DNA of 64,000 nt. Origin: Tenacibaculum piscium (lineage in GTDB: Bacteria; Bacteroidota; Bacteroidia; Flavobacteriales; Flavobacteriaceae). The notes under the pieces were generated by a model. It was not told the origin of the DNA and searched no databases. It saw only the letters and a program-made list of their open reading frames with translations. Position 1 is the stretch's first letter; each line of letters opens with the position of its first letter. This document shows positions 26,385 to 36,404 of this stretch, in pieces. The stretch spans positions 56,439 through 120,438 of the forward strand of contig NZ_JAJGWT010000009.1 in assembly GCF_021390715.1 (NCBI RefSeq). Reading direction: 5' to 3'. The position numbers and the translations under genes were made by a program.

Positions 26385-26972
26385 ATGATTTTACCCATTG
26401 TTGCTTACGGAGATCCCGTATTACGTAAAGTAGGAACAGAAATCGATAAAGAGTATCCGCAGTTAGAAAAATTAATTGCCGATATGAAAGAAACAATGTA
26501 CAACGCACAAGGTGTCGGATTAGCAGCACCACAAATCGGAAAAGATATTCGTTTATTTTTAATCGATGCCTCTCCTTTTGCTGATGATGAAGATTTATCC
26601 GAAGAAGATAGAAAAGCCTTAGAAAACTTTAATCATGTATTTATAAACGCTAAAATAATTAAAGAAGAAGGCGAAGAATGGGCTTTTAACGAAGGTTGTT
26701 TAAGTATCCCGAATGTTCGTGAAGATGTTTTTCGTCAAGAAAAAATTACCATCGAATATCAAGATGAAAATTTTGACAAACATACCAACGTTTTAACAGG
26801 TTTAGCGGCACGTGTTTTTCAACATGAATACGATCATATTGACGGAATTTTATTTACGGATAAATTATCAACGTTAAAAAAACGATTGATTAAAAAGAAA
26901 TTAGAAAACATATCAAAAGGAAAGGTTGACGCAGGTTACAGAATGCGTTTTCCAAATGCTAAGAAAAAATAG
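26385..26972 (+). CDS. def: Peptide deformylase
   Basis: Removes the formyl group from the N-terminal methionine of new proteins. Motif I GVGLAAPQIG is at 43-52, motif II EGCLSIP has the metal ligand C105, and motif III HEYDH at 147-151 supplies the two His ligands and catalytic Glu. An acidic insert (DDEDLSEEDR, about 67-76) before strand three is typical of Bacteroidota deformylases. The length of 195 aa is normal. It lies between ruvX and the DUF5606 gene. Methionyl-tRNA formyltransferase is not in the window. Confidence 0.96.
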   Translation: MILPIVAYGDPVLRKVGTEIDKEYPQLEKLIADMKETMYNAQGVGLAAPQIGKDIRLFLIDASPFADDEDLSEEDRKALENFNHVFINAKIIKEEGEEWAFNEGCLSIPNVREDVFRQEKITIEYQDENFDKHTNVLTGLAARVFQHEYDHIDGILFTDKLSTLKKRLIKKKLENISKGKVDAGYRMRFPNAKKK

Positions 26973-27005
26973 TCTTTTATATAAAGACACTAAAAACACC
27001 ATAAT

Positions 27006-27425
27006 ATGGAATTTAATAAAGTTATAGCAGTTACTGGGAAACCAGGATTATTTGAAATTATTTCTCAAACAAAAACAGGCGTAATCGTTCGTTCAATTGT
27101 AGATGGAAAACGTTTTCCTATTGCAGCAACTCACAACGTGAGTTTATTAGAAAATATTGCAATTTATACCTATGAAGAAGAAGTGCCTTTAGCAGTTATT
27201 CTTAAAAGTATGGCTGAGAAACAAGAAGGTAAAGAAGCGCTTTCTCATAAAGAAAGTAACGATACTTTAATGGCTTATTTTGAAGAGATTTTACCAGGTT
27301 TTGATAAAGAACGTGTGTATGCTTCTAACATTAAAAAGGTTATTCAATGGTATAATACTTTAGCAGCAGCTAATTTCGATTTTAATACCTTACAAAAAGT
27401 AGCAACTCCAGAAGAAACTAAATAA
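27006..27425 (+). CDS. DUF5606 domain protein
   Basis: A 139-residue soluble protein conserved in Bacteroidota. The N-terminal 60 residues (KVIAVTGKPGLFEIISQTKTGV) look like a small SH3-like or KOW-like beta barrel, and the rest is helical. No enzymatic motif is present and no function is known. It lies 33 nt after def and 3 nt before mazG, so it is very likely cotranslated with them. A basic/aromatic N-terminal face might bind nucleic acid, which is a guess. Confidence 0.82.
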   Translation: MEFNKVIAVTGKPGLFEIISQTKTGVIVRSIVDGKRFPIAATHNVSLLENIAIYTYEEEVPLAVILKSMAEKQEGKEALSHKESNDTLMAYFEEILPGFDKERVYASNIKKVIQWYNTLAAANFDFNTLQKVATPEETK

Positions 27426-27428
27426 ATT

Positions 27429-28220
27429 ATGAATACTCGTAAGCAACAATTAGACGCTTTTAACCGTTTGTTAGATATTATGGACGAGCTTCGTGAGAAG
27501 TGTCCGTGGGATAAGAAACAAACTTTAGAGAGTTTGCGTCATTTAACAATTGAAGAAACTTACGAATTAGCAGATGCTATTCTAGACAATGATTTAGAAG
27601 AAGTTAAAAAAGAATTAGGCGATGTGTTATTACACATCGTCTTTTATGCTAAAATTGGTAGCGAAAAAAAAGCTTTCGATATTACTGATGTTGCAAATTC
27701 TATTTCTGATAAATTAATACATCGTCATCCGCATATTTATAGTGATGTTGTGGTTAAAGATGAAGAAGAAGTAAAACGAAATTGGGAAAAACTAAAGCTA
27801 AAAGAAGGTAAAACTTCTGTTTTAGAAGGTGTTCCTAAAAGTTTACCCGCTTTGGTAAAAGCAAGTAGAATTCAAGAAAAAGTTGCTGGCGTTGGTTTTA
27901 AATGGGATAAACCTCAAGAAGCTTGGGAAAAAGTGCAAGAAGAAATTCAGGAATTAAACCAAGAAATAAAAGCTGGAAACAAAGGCGATAATCAAGAACG
28001 TATCGAAAAAGAATTTGGCGATGTCTTATTTTCACTGATAAATTACGCACAATTTATAAAGGTAAATCCTGAAAATGCCTTAGAAAAAACGAATAAAAAG
28101 TTTATCAATCGTTTTCAATATTTAGAAAAACAAGCCAAAAAACAAGGCAAAGAAGTTTCTAATATAACTTTAAACGAAATGAATACTTATTGGGAAAAAT
28201 CGAAGGAATTTTTTGAGTAA
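27429..28220 (+). CDS. mazG: Nucleoside triphosphate pyrophosphohydrolase MazG
   Basis: Hydrolyses NTPs or dNTPs to monophosphates plus pyrophosphate, clearing damaged nucleotides and modulating the stringent response. At 263 aa it has two MazG domains, as in E. coli. The first has EETYELADAI with ELGDVLLH (about 38-71). The second has the conserved KEFGDVLFSLINYAQF (about 196-211). Conserved LREKCPWDKKQT at about 20-31 marks the N-terminal substrate pocket. It is the last gene of the ruvX-def run before a 38-nt gap to the dehydrogenase gene. Confidence 0.95.
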   Translation: MNTRKQQLDAFNRLLDIMDELREKCPWDKKQTLESLRHLTIEETYELADAILDNDLEEVKKELGDVLLHIVFYAKIGSEKKAFDITDVANSISDKLIHRHPHIYSDVVVKDEEEVKRNWEKLKLKEGKTSVLEGVPKSLPALVKASRIQEKVAGVGFKWDKPQEAWEKVQEEIQELNQEIKAGNKGDNQERIEKEFGDVLFSLINYAQFIKVNPENALEKTNKKFINRFQYLEKQAKKQGKEVSNITLNEMNTYWEKSKEFFE

Positions 28221-28258
28221 AATTCGCTAGTATTTTTTATTTATTTTATCTATTTTTC

Positions 28259-28996
28259 ATGAATATCATCATAATTACAGGCGGAAGCAAAGGAATTGGA
28301 AAAGCATTGACTAAAAAATATGCTTCTGAAAATTATCAAGTAATTTCTCTAGCAAGAACTTCATCCGAAGTAAAAAACGTACAACATATTTCAGTTGATT
28401 TAACTGATAGTATTGCAACTCAAACTATTTTTAAGGCTCTTTTAGATAAAATTATCCATCAAAAATCAACTTCTAAAATAACATCAATAACTTTAGTTAA
28501 CAACGCTGGAAGATTAGGTAAAATAGCCAATTTAGAAAATTTAGAAGCTTCTGATATTGCAAAATCTATGCAATTAAATATTACTACGCCGTTTATTTTA
28601 TCAGGATTATTTATCAAAAAAACACAAGATTTAGCTTGTAAAAAACAAATTATCAATATTTCATCGGGCGCAGCCAAAAAACCATATCAAGGTTGGAGTG
28701 TTTATTGTTCTTCAAAAACGGCAATTGATATGCTAACAAAAACTATTGCTTCAGAACAATTAGAAATAGAAAATGGTGTAAAATGTGTGGCAATTTACCC
28801 TGGCGTTGTTGCTACCGATATGCAAATACAAATCAGAAACACCAACAAAACTGATTTTAAAAATGTACAGCGTTTTATCGATTTAATGAAAAATAAAGAA
28901 TTATATACGCCTAAATTTGTTGCCGATACTATTTATAAAATTGATATTGAAAATCAGTTGAGTAATGGCGATGTTTTTGATATTCGGAATATTTAA
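28259..28996 (+). CDS. Short-chain dehydrogenase/reductase (sepiapterin/benzil reductase-like)
   Basis: Rossmann-fold NAD(P)H oxidoreductase of the classical SDR family. The cofactor loop GGSKGIG is at 8-14, NNAG at 81-84, the catalytic Ser in INISSG at about 135-136, and Y149 with K153 in YCSSK. The length of 245 aa is typical. Arg33 in LARTS after the second strand suggests NADPH preference. The sequence most resembles the sepiapterin reductase/YueD benzil reductase branch, but SDR substrates cannot be predicted reliably from motifs. Confidence 0.85.
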   Translation: MNIIIITGGSKGIGKALTKKYASENYQVISLARTSSEVKNVQHISVDLTDSIATQTIFKALLDKIIHQKSTSKITSITLVNNAGRLGKIANLENLEASDIAKSMQLNITTPFILSGLFIKKTQDLACKKQIINISSGAAKKPYQGWSVYCSSKTAIDMLTKTIASEQLEIENGVKCVAIYPGVVATDMQIQIRNTNKTDFKNVQRFIDLMKNKELYTPKFVADTIYKIDIENQLSNGDVFDIRNI

Positions 28997-29027
28997 GGGA
29001 ATAATTCATGTAAAAAAGCACTCTTTC

Positions 29028-30092
29028 TTAATTATTAAAAAGCTTAACAGTGCACTCATAAACATTTCTACCATTCATGTCTTTAACTTCTTTATAATTA
29101 AACCCCTTTAAAGTGTTTTTTCTTTTAATTAAATGACTAACATCACCTCTATATTCAAATTTCTGAATAAAAGAAGAAGGTCTTAAATTCGTACCATAAT
29201 ACTTTGGTGTAACAGTATAATCTTTAATAAACTTAGAGTTATTTTTTATAAAATTCTCTGTTTTTTTAAAACTACCTAAGTTTAATTTTCCTAACTGCGG
29301 AACTATATTTAAAGAACCTGAGTTACCACCTAAAGAATGTGCGATTAAATGCCCTCCATGATCTTGACCTTTTATACCATTCTTTATAAGAGATTTAGCT
29401 TGTTCATTAGTATTATTTATCGTTTTTCTATTTATAATATTTTTAGGATTTACTCGACCTATAATAACCTTTATAGTTCTACCTAAATGATCTACTGTAT
29501 AAATAACATTTCCATTTTTAACTATAGAATTTTTAGGGATTCTATTTAATAGAGGATTTACATAATTTATTCCATTTTTTTTGATAACATTTGAATGTAC
29601 AATTATAGAACTTTTACTTCCTTTGTTAAATACCGAACCTAAAAACTCACCTGTTTCTTTATCTAGAACTCGTATTGATTTTCCATGTTTTTTAAAAATA
29701 AATTCAGGATTTGCCTTAACCCATTTATTTAAGTATGTTGTAGTAAAAAAGGGTTGAGCAATTATTTTAACTACCTTTTTTTGTACAAGAGACTTTCTTG
29801 TAATTTTTTTAGTTAAAATATTTACACTACTTTTTGTAGACGATTCTACTAATGTTTTTATGATATTTTTACTTCCTTTTTCTACATATTTACTAGAGAT
29901 GTTTTTTACAACACCAGGTATCATTTTTTTTCTTATTAAACCACTTGCTTGACTTTTAACAGCTCTTTTTGCTGCTGTTTCTGCCGTTTCACCTACTAAA
30001 TACTTAAGACCTGATTTAATAATTTTTGTCTGAGCTTGAACCTGTATATTAAATGTTAATAATAAACATATTATAAGTTTAAAGAATTTCAT
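29028..30092 (-). CDS. Secreted DNA/RNA non-specific endonuclease-like protein (putative toxin)
   Basis: The protein has a Sec signal peptide (residues 1-20, ending VQA before QT). A Lys/Ala/Ser-rich helical stretch (30-110) and a middle domain with two Asp/Gly turns (about 135-215) follow. The C-terminal nuclease-like region at 240-320 contains [13 protein letters not shown] (244-256), NIVPQ (262-266) and N271 in KLNLGSF. This resembles the Endonuclease_NS_2 (PF13930) pattern of D-GHL, N-x-V-P-Q and N, in which the His is the general base and the Asn binds the metal. C-terminal nucleases of this type are common toxin modules. The usual RGH is replaced by GGH. The start codon overlaps the end of the next gene by 14 nt. 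Whether it is active, and on what target, is unknown. Confidence 0.68.
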
Positions 30093-31593
30093 TTATTTTT
30101 TTGTATAAAGATGAATAATATAGTTCTTGACATTTTAAAAAATCATTACTGTACTGCTGTAATATTTTGTCCATTGATTTATGATATATTTCTTTGTATT
30201 GCTGCTCTGCTTTATCTTCATTTTTTACTGAAATTATCATTTCTGTTCCCATCGCAAGTCCTCTAGTTATAAGTAGCGAAGTTCCTACGGTAAAGAAAGC
30301 TGCAACACCTTCAACAGCAATAAATCCAGTTTCTGTTAGAGCTTCTTTAGCCGCTAAAGATTCTGATACTTCACCTCCTCCTTCAAATGAAACGAGAGTA
30401 TTTTTAATTTTATCACTCCTTAATGTTTTATGCAATTTATTTTTTGTAAAATACTCAACATCAGCTAACATCAACATTCTAATTTTAGATATTCCTTCAT
30501 TTAGTATTGTAATATCATTTAATATGATAGCGTCAATTTTTTTTGAATCAATTGCTTTATTCCAATCATTTTGAAAATCTTTAGCAATAAGTTTTTTTCC
30601 ACTAATCCAATCAATTACAGAAGCTCCCGTTCTATATAAACCACTACCTATGTCAAAATATTCTTCTGTAAATTTTTTAAAAGCAGGGTTAAAATAATCA
30701 TCAATATTACCTCGAAGATTTGTAACGAATGTAATAAATAATTTCTGTTCTTCTTCTTCCTGAAATTTATTGAAATAAATAGCTATTTCAGACATAATTT
30801 CGCTTCTTTTTTCACTACAAAATTCAACTATTATTTGATGATGTTTTGAAAATTTAAATTTATCTTTTACTATTTTTAAATCAAAATATGAATAATCTTT
30901 AATTACAGGAATTATATATTCTAAAATGTGATTTTCTATATAAATAGAAGCGTTATTTTTAGCTTTATAGTAATCAGGGAACTCTTCAAATGTTAATTCA
31001 GATATCTCTTGATAAAGATTACTTTCTAATTCAGATAATTTAAAATCTATTTCATCTAATGAAGAATATTTCATTAAATATTGATTTGCATTATATATTT
31101 GATTGTAAGAGTAATCATCAATATTAGGAACTAATCTAGTTTTTATTAAAAAAGAATATAATTTTTCTCGTTTAGGAAATGTCTTAATTGTAGTTTTTAA
31201 ATCATAAAAATCAGTTGCTACCATCGCATCATAAATCGATTTTGTAATATATTCTTTCTGATTTAGTATTTGTTCCTCTAGCAACTGTAGTTTATTATTT
31301 TCTTCAAAATTGATTAAATTTTCATAATCAAATTTTTCTAGAATAGGAGTAAATTGTTGTTTTACAATACTATTTAGAATCAATTTATCTTTCTCCCAAA
31401 AAGAATATGATGCTATTAATGAATTGAATTTACCTATAGAATTATATTCTTTATTTTGAATATATTTAATTATTTGTGTTTCATATAGTAATGTTCTTAT
31501 TGGTGTTATAGAAATACCAATACCTGTTATTATTAAACCTATTAGCAATAGCTTAAATAAAGGTTTAATTAAATATCTTTTTAGCATAGACAT
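30079..31593 (-). CDS. Membrane protein of unknown function paired with the nuclease-like gene
   Basis: I do not recognise this 504-residue protein. It has an N-terminal membrane segment (about 13-31) after a basic [12 protein letters not shown] long, helix-rich, acidic and Tyr/Asn/Ile-rich region spans about 40-390. A Gly-rich turn EGGGE is at 404-408 and a second hydrophobic stretch at about 423-454 ([20 protein letters not shown]), followed by a charged tail. The two hydrophobic regions would leave the central domain in the periplasm, or outside if the N-terminal segment is cleaved. The last 14 nt overlap the nuclease gene, which implies coupled translation. An immunity, chaperone or release role would fit but is inference. 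Confidence 0.65.
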
Positions 31594-31755
31594 TTTTTTA
31601 GAATTATTTTATTTTAAATAGCTTTTTTGCTAAAATAATATTTTTTAGATAATCTTTTACCTGAAAAACCATAATTATTTTATTTACTCAAAATGATATA
31701 ATTATAACAATCAGGAAGAGAAGCTGATGAAATAAGTTTAGCTTGAAGAACAAAA

Positions 31756-34197
31756 TCAATACGCATCCACATCCATAATAAAACGAATCGACCTAAAATC
31801 TTTCACACTTTCAAAAGAATTTTTAACCCTAATAATTTGTTCTTTTGTTTTCGCTAAGGATTGTTTTGGCGGAATTTTAATCACTAAATTTTTAATATAC
31901 AAATTTCGAACACGCGATACTGCTGGCGTTGTGGGTCCTAAAACATGTTCAGCAAACACATTTTGTAATGATTTTACCAGCCAATTTACACCCGTTTCTA
32001 CACGAACAGGATCTTTGTGTTTTAGCGTAATTTTAATCAATTTAAAATATGGTGGATACTTAAAATTCCAACGTTCCTGCAATTGTTCTTTGTACATTTC
32101 GGCGTAATTAGTGGTCGAAACTTGCTGTAATATTTGATGATTCGGATTATAGGTTTGTATCGCAACATTTCCTTGTTTTTTGCTACGTCCTGCCCTACCC
32201 GACACCTGAACCATTAATTGATACGCTCTTTCGTGGGCTCTAAAATCAGGAAAATTTAACATAGAATCGGCACTTAAAATACCTACTAACGATACATTTT
32301 CAAAATCCAAGCCTTTCGATAACATTTGTGTTCCTACTAAAATATCAATTTCTTGCGCCTCAAAAGCACCAATTATTTTTTGATAGCCGTATTTTCCACG
32401 CGTAGTATCCAAATCCATTCTTCCGATGTTATAATCAGGAAATAAGGTTTTTAGTTCTAGCTCAATTTGCTCTGTTCCAAAGCCTTTTGTATCAAGCGTT
32501 GTACTTCCACAAGCACCGCAATTATTAGGCATCGCTCGTTGATAATTACAATAATGACATTTTAATTCTCGTCTAAATTTATGGAATGTTAAACTCACAT
32601 CACAATTTGGACATTCTGGAGAAATACCACAGGTTTTACATTCGACAACGGGAGAAAAACCACGTCTATTTTGAAATAAAATAACTTGTTCTTTTTGCTC
32701 CAAAGCTTCGGTAATCATGGTTAATAACCTATCGGAAAAATGCCCTTTCATTTGCTTTTTCCGTTGCTTTTCTTTGATGTCAATCAGTTCGATTTTTGGC
32801 AGTTGAATATTTCCAAAACGTCTTTTTAATTCAACAAAACCATATTTATTTTGCTGGGCATTAAAATAACTCTCTAAAGATGGCGTTGCCGAACCTAACA
32901 ATACTTTTGCCTTATGTAAATGTCCTAAAACAATTGCCGAATCTCGGGCATTATAACGTGGCGATGGTTCAAATTGTTTGTAAGAAGTTTCATGCTCTTC
33001 ATCAACCACAATTAAACCTAAATTTGAAAAAGGCAAAAACCCTGATGAACGAGCGCCTAAAATAATTTGTGCTTTTGGTTTATTTTCCAACACGTTATTC
33101 CAAACTTCTACCCGCTCATTCATCGAATATTTTGAATGAAATACCGATATTAAATTACCAAAATAACGTTCTAATCGGCTAATTATTTGTGTTGTTAACG
33201 CGATTTCTGGCAATAAAAACAAAACTTGCTTGCCTTCTGCGATTACTTCTTTTATCAATTTTACATAAATTTCTGTTTTTCCAGAACCTGTAACGCCGTG
33301 TAATAAAGTTACATTTTGGGTTTCAAAAGATGTTTTAATTTCTTTAAAAGATTGCTGTTGAAACTCGTTTAATTCTTTTATTTGATTGGTTGTTCCTTCA
33401 AAATTAATTCTATCAGTTTGAATTTGATAAAACTCAAAAATATCTTTATCGACTAAGGCTTTTAAAATTGCCGAAGACACGCCTGATTTCTCTTCTAAAT
33501 CTTTTACTTTGATGGGTTTTTTAGCACTTGCTAATTGAAAATAAGTTAGCAATGCTTCTCGCTGTTTTTTTGCTTTTGATAACTTTTCTAGTAATTCCTG
33601 AAGTCCTTTATTTGATTGATATATCGTATTTAAACGAACATATTTCACTAATTTCGGTTTGTAGGTTTGGTAAATTTCTTCTTTGATAAAAGCGACTTCT
33701 TTCTGAATTAAAGAATCAATAATTGGTAAAACTGTTTTTTTACTGATGATATTTGCAACTTCATGAATTGTCAATTCGGAGCTATTTTGTAGGGCTTCAA
33801 AAATTAAAAATTCGTCATCGGTTAAAACGGTTTCATCGGTAAAAATGTCATTTTTATAAATAATTGTTTCACTTTCCAACATAAATGCCGATGGCAACGC
33901 AGCTCTATAAACATCGCCTAACGAACACATATAATAGTTCGAAATCCATTGCCAATGCTTTAATTGACGCTCATTTACAATAGGCGTTTCATCTAAAATT
34001 TGATGAATATCTTTTGCTTTATACGATTCAGGTGCGTTTTGATGCATATCAAAAACAAGTGCCGTATAAATTTTACTTTTCCCAAAAGAAACCGCAACTC
34101 GCATTCCTTTTTTAAGGAATGAAAATTCAGCTTCATTTACAGCATAGGTAAATGTTTTTTTTAATGGAATCGGCAATATAACATCAATAAAATACAT
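31756..34197 (-). CDS. priA: Primosomal protein N' (replication restart helicase)
   Basis: 3'-5' superfamily 2 helicase that reloads DnaB at stalled forks. The N-terminal 3'BD domain covers 1-105, a winged-helix region follows, and the helicase core starts near 275. Walker A is GVTGSGKT at 301-308 and the DEEH box is in VVDEEHETSYKQ near 396. The zinc-binding insert has four CxxC-like pairs (CKTCG, CPNC, CHYCN, CGACG). At 813 aa it is long but normal for Bacteroidota. A VF530-family gene is 46 nt upstream on the same strand. Confidence 0.96.
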   Translation of the reverse strand: MYFIDVILPIPLKKTFTYAVNEAEFSFLKKGMRVAVSFGKSKIYTALVFDMHQNAPESYKAKDIHQILDETPIVNERQLKHWQWISNYYMCSLGDVYRAALPSAFMLESETIIYKNDIFTDETVLTDDEFLIFEALQNSSELTIHEVANIISKKTVLPIIDSLIQKEVAFIKEEIYQTYKPKLVKYVRLNTIYQSNKGLQELLEKLSKAKKQREALLTYFQLASAKKPIKVKDLEEKSGVSSAILKALVDKDIFEFYQIQTDRINFEGTTNQIKELNEFQQQSFKEIKTSFETQNVTLLHGVTGSGKTEIYVKLIKEVIAEGKQVLFLLPEIALTTQIISRLERYFGNLISVFHSKYSMNERVEVWNNVLENKPKAQIILGARSSGFLPFSNLGLIVVDEEHETSYKQFEPSPRYNARDSAIVLGHLHKAKVLLGSATPSLESYFNAQQNKYGFVELKRRFGNIQLPKIELIDIKEKQRKKQMKGHFSDRLLTMITEALEQKEQVILFQNRRGFSPVVECKTCGISPECPNCDVSLTFHKFRRELKCHYCNYQRAMPNNCGACGSTTLDTKGFGTEQIELELKTLFPDYNIGRMDLDTTRGKYGYQKIIGAFEAQEIDILVGTQMLSKGLDFENVSLVGILSADSMLNFPDFRAHERAYQLMVQVSGRAGRSKKQGNVAIQTYNPNHQILQQVSTTNYAEMYKEQLQERWNFKYPPYFKLIKITLKHKDPVRVETGVNWLVKSLQNVFAEHVLGPTTPAVSRVRNLYIKNLVIKIPPKQSLAKTKEQIIRVKNSFESVKDFRSIRFIMDVDAY

Positions 34198-34243
34198 GTT
34201 TTTAAGTGATTTTATGATTGAAAATAATGAAAAAAGTGAAAAA

Positions 34244-34462
34244 TTAACTTATAAATTTCAAGTAAAAATTCTCTACTTTGGTTCTAGCCCAAGGCGTTGT
34301 TCTCAAAAATTTCAAACTCGATTTTAATGTCGGATTATTTTTAAAACAGTTTAAATTTAAAATTTCTCCTAATTCTTGCCAACCATATTCTAAATATAGT
34401 TCTTCTAACATCGTGGCTAATTTTATTCCGTGAAGCGGATTATTTGGTTGTTCTTGGCTCAT
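34244..34462 (-). CDS. VF530 family protein (copy 1)
   Basis: A 72-residue protein of the VF530 (DUF2132) family, named after the Vibrio fischeri protein whose structure is known; DNA binding has been suggested but no role is established. The full family pattern is visible: [17 protein letters not shown], a [10 protein letters not shown] turn, [16 protein letters not shown] and TPWARTKVE. It lies between the TlpA-like gene and priA on the same strand. A longer paralogue occurs next to topB. Confidence 0.88.
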   Translation of the reverse strand: MSQEQPNNPLHGIKLATMLEELYLEYGWQELGEILNLNCFKNNPTLKSSLKFLRTTPWARTKVENFYLKFIS

Positions 34463-34516
34463 ATTTTGCTCCTAATTTTATCTGAAAAAGCAAAAATAAC
34501 GGTTCTAGTTGATTAA

Positions 34517-35062
34517 TTACTTGATTAATTCATCTAATAATGTTCTTACTTTCTTACTATTCCAGTTTGATGCGCCTTTTTTATCGGCAATAATATGTCC
34601 TTTTTTATCGATTATAAAAGTCGCAGGAATCGAACTACTTTTTAATTCTGGTGGCGTATCGGTAATGCCCGTGTAGGTTGGTAAATTATAGTTTTTTTCA
34701 ATGTAAAAATCTGAAATAGTATTCCAATTTTCATTATTTACAAAAATAAAAGTTACCTCATCTTTGTAATCATCATATAATTTTTGAATACTTGGCATTT
34801 CTGCGATGCACGGCGGACACCAAGTTGCCCAAAAATTAACGAAAATAACCTTGTTTTTTGTTTGATTAAAATCTAAATCCGAAGTATTTAACCCTTTTAA
34901 ATTCCAATGATAATCTTTTAATTGTACGCTATTTTCAACCGAAATTACCGATGGTGAAAAAGAAATTAATCGAATAAAATAAACTTTTGTCGGCGGATAT
35001 AATAACAAGCCAATCAGAATTGCAAATAAAATATTTGTACTGTTTTTTTTGATGAAATTCAT
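34517..35062 (-). CDS. TlpA-like membrane-anchored thioredoxin
   Basis: A 181-residue thioredoxin-fold protein with an N-terminal membrane segment (about 9-30) that anchors the redox domain in the periplasm. The active site is WCPPC at 81-85, preceded by VNFWAT. The late cis-proline motif SSIPATFIID is also present. This is the TlpA/ResA type, which reduces periplasmic disulfides for cytochrome c or envelope proteins. Residues 30-65 form an extra N-terminal hairpin that is usual for the family. It stands apart from cytochrome biogenesis genes. Confidence 0.9.
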   Translation of the reverse strand: MNFIKKNSTNILFAILIGLLLYPPTKVYFIRLISFSPSVISVENSVQLKDYHWNLKGLNTSDLDFNQTKNKVIFVNFWATWCPPCIAEMPSIQKLYDDYKDEVTFIFVNNENWNTISDFYIEKNYNLPTYTGITDTPPELKSSSIPATFIIDKKGHIIADKKGASNWNSKKVRTLLDELIK

Positions 35063-35242
35063 TGTTGTTCTGTTTATTTATTTCGTATTTATTTTTACTT
35101 TGTCTTATTTATGATATTCTTTTTAAGCCTTTTTTAAAAAATAAAGATAAAAAATATTATATCTAAAATTAGATAATATAAAGCTATTTATTTTGTCATT
35201 TTTTCAATATTTTAGCAAGACTTTAAAATAAACAATTTTAGA

Positions 35243-36325
35243 ATGAAAAATACTGCATTAACACATATTCACGAAGCTTTAGGAGCAAAAATAGTTCCTT
35301 TTGCTGGTTATAACATGCCTGTACAATACGATGGTATCAATATAGAACACGAAACGGTTAGAAAAGGCGTTGGTGTTTTTGATGTAAGTCATATGGGTGA
35401 ATTTTTCTTAAAAGGAGAAAACGCCTTGGCTTTAATTCAAAAAATTGCTACTAATGATGCTTCAAAATTAGTTCCTGGTAAAGCGCAATATAGCTGTATG
35501 CCAAATGCTGATGGCGGAATTGTAGATGATTTAATTATTTACATGATTGCTGAAAATGAGTATATGTTGGTGGTAAACGCATCTAACATCGAAAAGGATT
35601 GGAATTGGATTTCTAGCCATAACGACTTAAATGTTGAAATGGAAAACCGCTCTGATGATTGGTCTTTATTAGCGATTCAAGGTCCTAAGGCTGTAGAAGC
35701 AATGCAATCGTTAACGGATGTAAATTTATCAACTATTAAGTTTTACACTTTTGAAATTGCTGATTTTGCAGGGATTCCTGACGTTGTTGTTTCGGCAACA
35801 GGTTACACGGGTTCTGGAGGATTTGAAATTTATGTAAAAAATAAAGATGTAGAAGCACTTTGGAAAAAGGTTTTTGAAGCTGGTGCAGATTGGGGAATTA
35901 AACCAATCGGTTTAGCGGCGCGTGATACCTTACGTTTAGAAATGGGATATTGTTTATATGGTAACGATATCGATGACACAACTTCTCCGTTAGAAGCTGG
36001 TTTAGGTTGGATTACAAAATTCACGAAAGATTTCGTAAATGCAGAAGCGTTAAAAGCTCAAAAAGAAGCGGGTGTTACTAAAAAATTAGTAGCTTTTGAA
36101 TTAACAGAACGTGGGATTCCTCGTCATGATTATGAAATTGTTGATGCTGATGGAACTGTAATTGGTCGTGTAACTTCTGGAACGATGAGTCCTTCTTTAG
36201 GAAAAGGAATCGGTTTAGGATATGTTACTGTTGAAAATTCAAAAGTAGATACTGCTATTTTTATTCAAGTTCGTAAAAAACAAATTCCTGCGAAAGTGGT
36301 TAAATTACCTTTTTACAAAGGATAA
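35243..36325 (+). CDS. gcvT: Aminomethyltransferase (glycine cleavage system T protein)
   Basis: Transfers the methylene group from lipoyl-bound aminomethyl on GcvH to tetrahydrofolate, releasing ammonia. The folate-binding domain begins with [13 protein letters not shown], and [11 protein letters not shown] is at about 42-52. The mid domain has [11 protein letters not shown] (about 188-198) and [21 protein letters not shown] (about 230-250). The C-terminal barrel ends with [14 protein letters not shown]. At 360 aa it is normal. GcvP and GcvH are not in the window. A terminator follows. Confidence 0.97.
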   Translation: MKNTALTHIHEALGAKIVPFAGYNMPVQYDGINIEHETVRKGVGVFDVSHMGEFFLKGENALALIQKIATNDASKLVPGKAQYSCMPNADGGIVDDLIIYMIAENEYMLVVNASNIEKDWNWISSHNDLNVEMENRSDDWSLLAIQGPKAVEAMQSLTDVNLSTIKFYTFEIADFAGIPDVVVSATGYTGSGGFEIYVKNKDVEALWKKVFEAGADWGIKPIGLAARDTLRLEMGYCLYGNDIDDTTSPLEAGLGWITKFTKDFVNAEALKAQKEAGVTKKLVAFELTERGIPRHDYEIVDADGTVIGRVTSGTMSPSLGKGIGLGYVTVENSKVDTAIFIQVRKKQIPAKVVKLPFYKG

Positions 36326-36360
36326 AAAAATTTAAATTTCATACATTTTTTATAGTATCA

Positions 36361-36392
36361 AAAAGCAACTCTTTTAAGTAGGAGTTGCTTTT
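36361..36392. terminator. Bidirectional terminator between gcvT and the efflux adaptor gene
   Basis: AAAAGCAACTC pairs with GAGTTGCTTTT around a TTTTAAGTAG loop; a run of T continues after it. The genes on both sides converge. Confidence 0.85.
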
Positions 36393-36404
36393 TTTTATGA
36401 TTTT

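Noticed and set aside
31594..31755. Possible small regulatory RNA or promoter in the gap before the nuclease operon
   Set aside because: Only weak AT-rich imperfect hairpins are present, with no TAnnTTTG match on the relevant strand.
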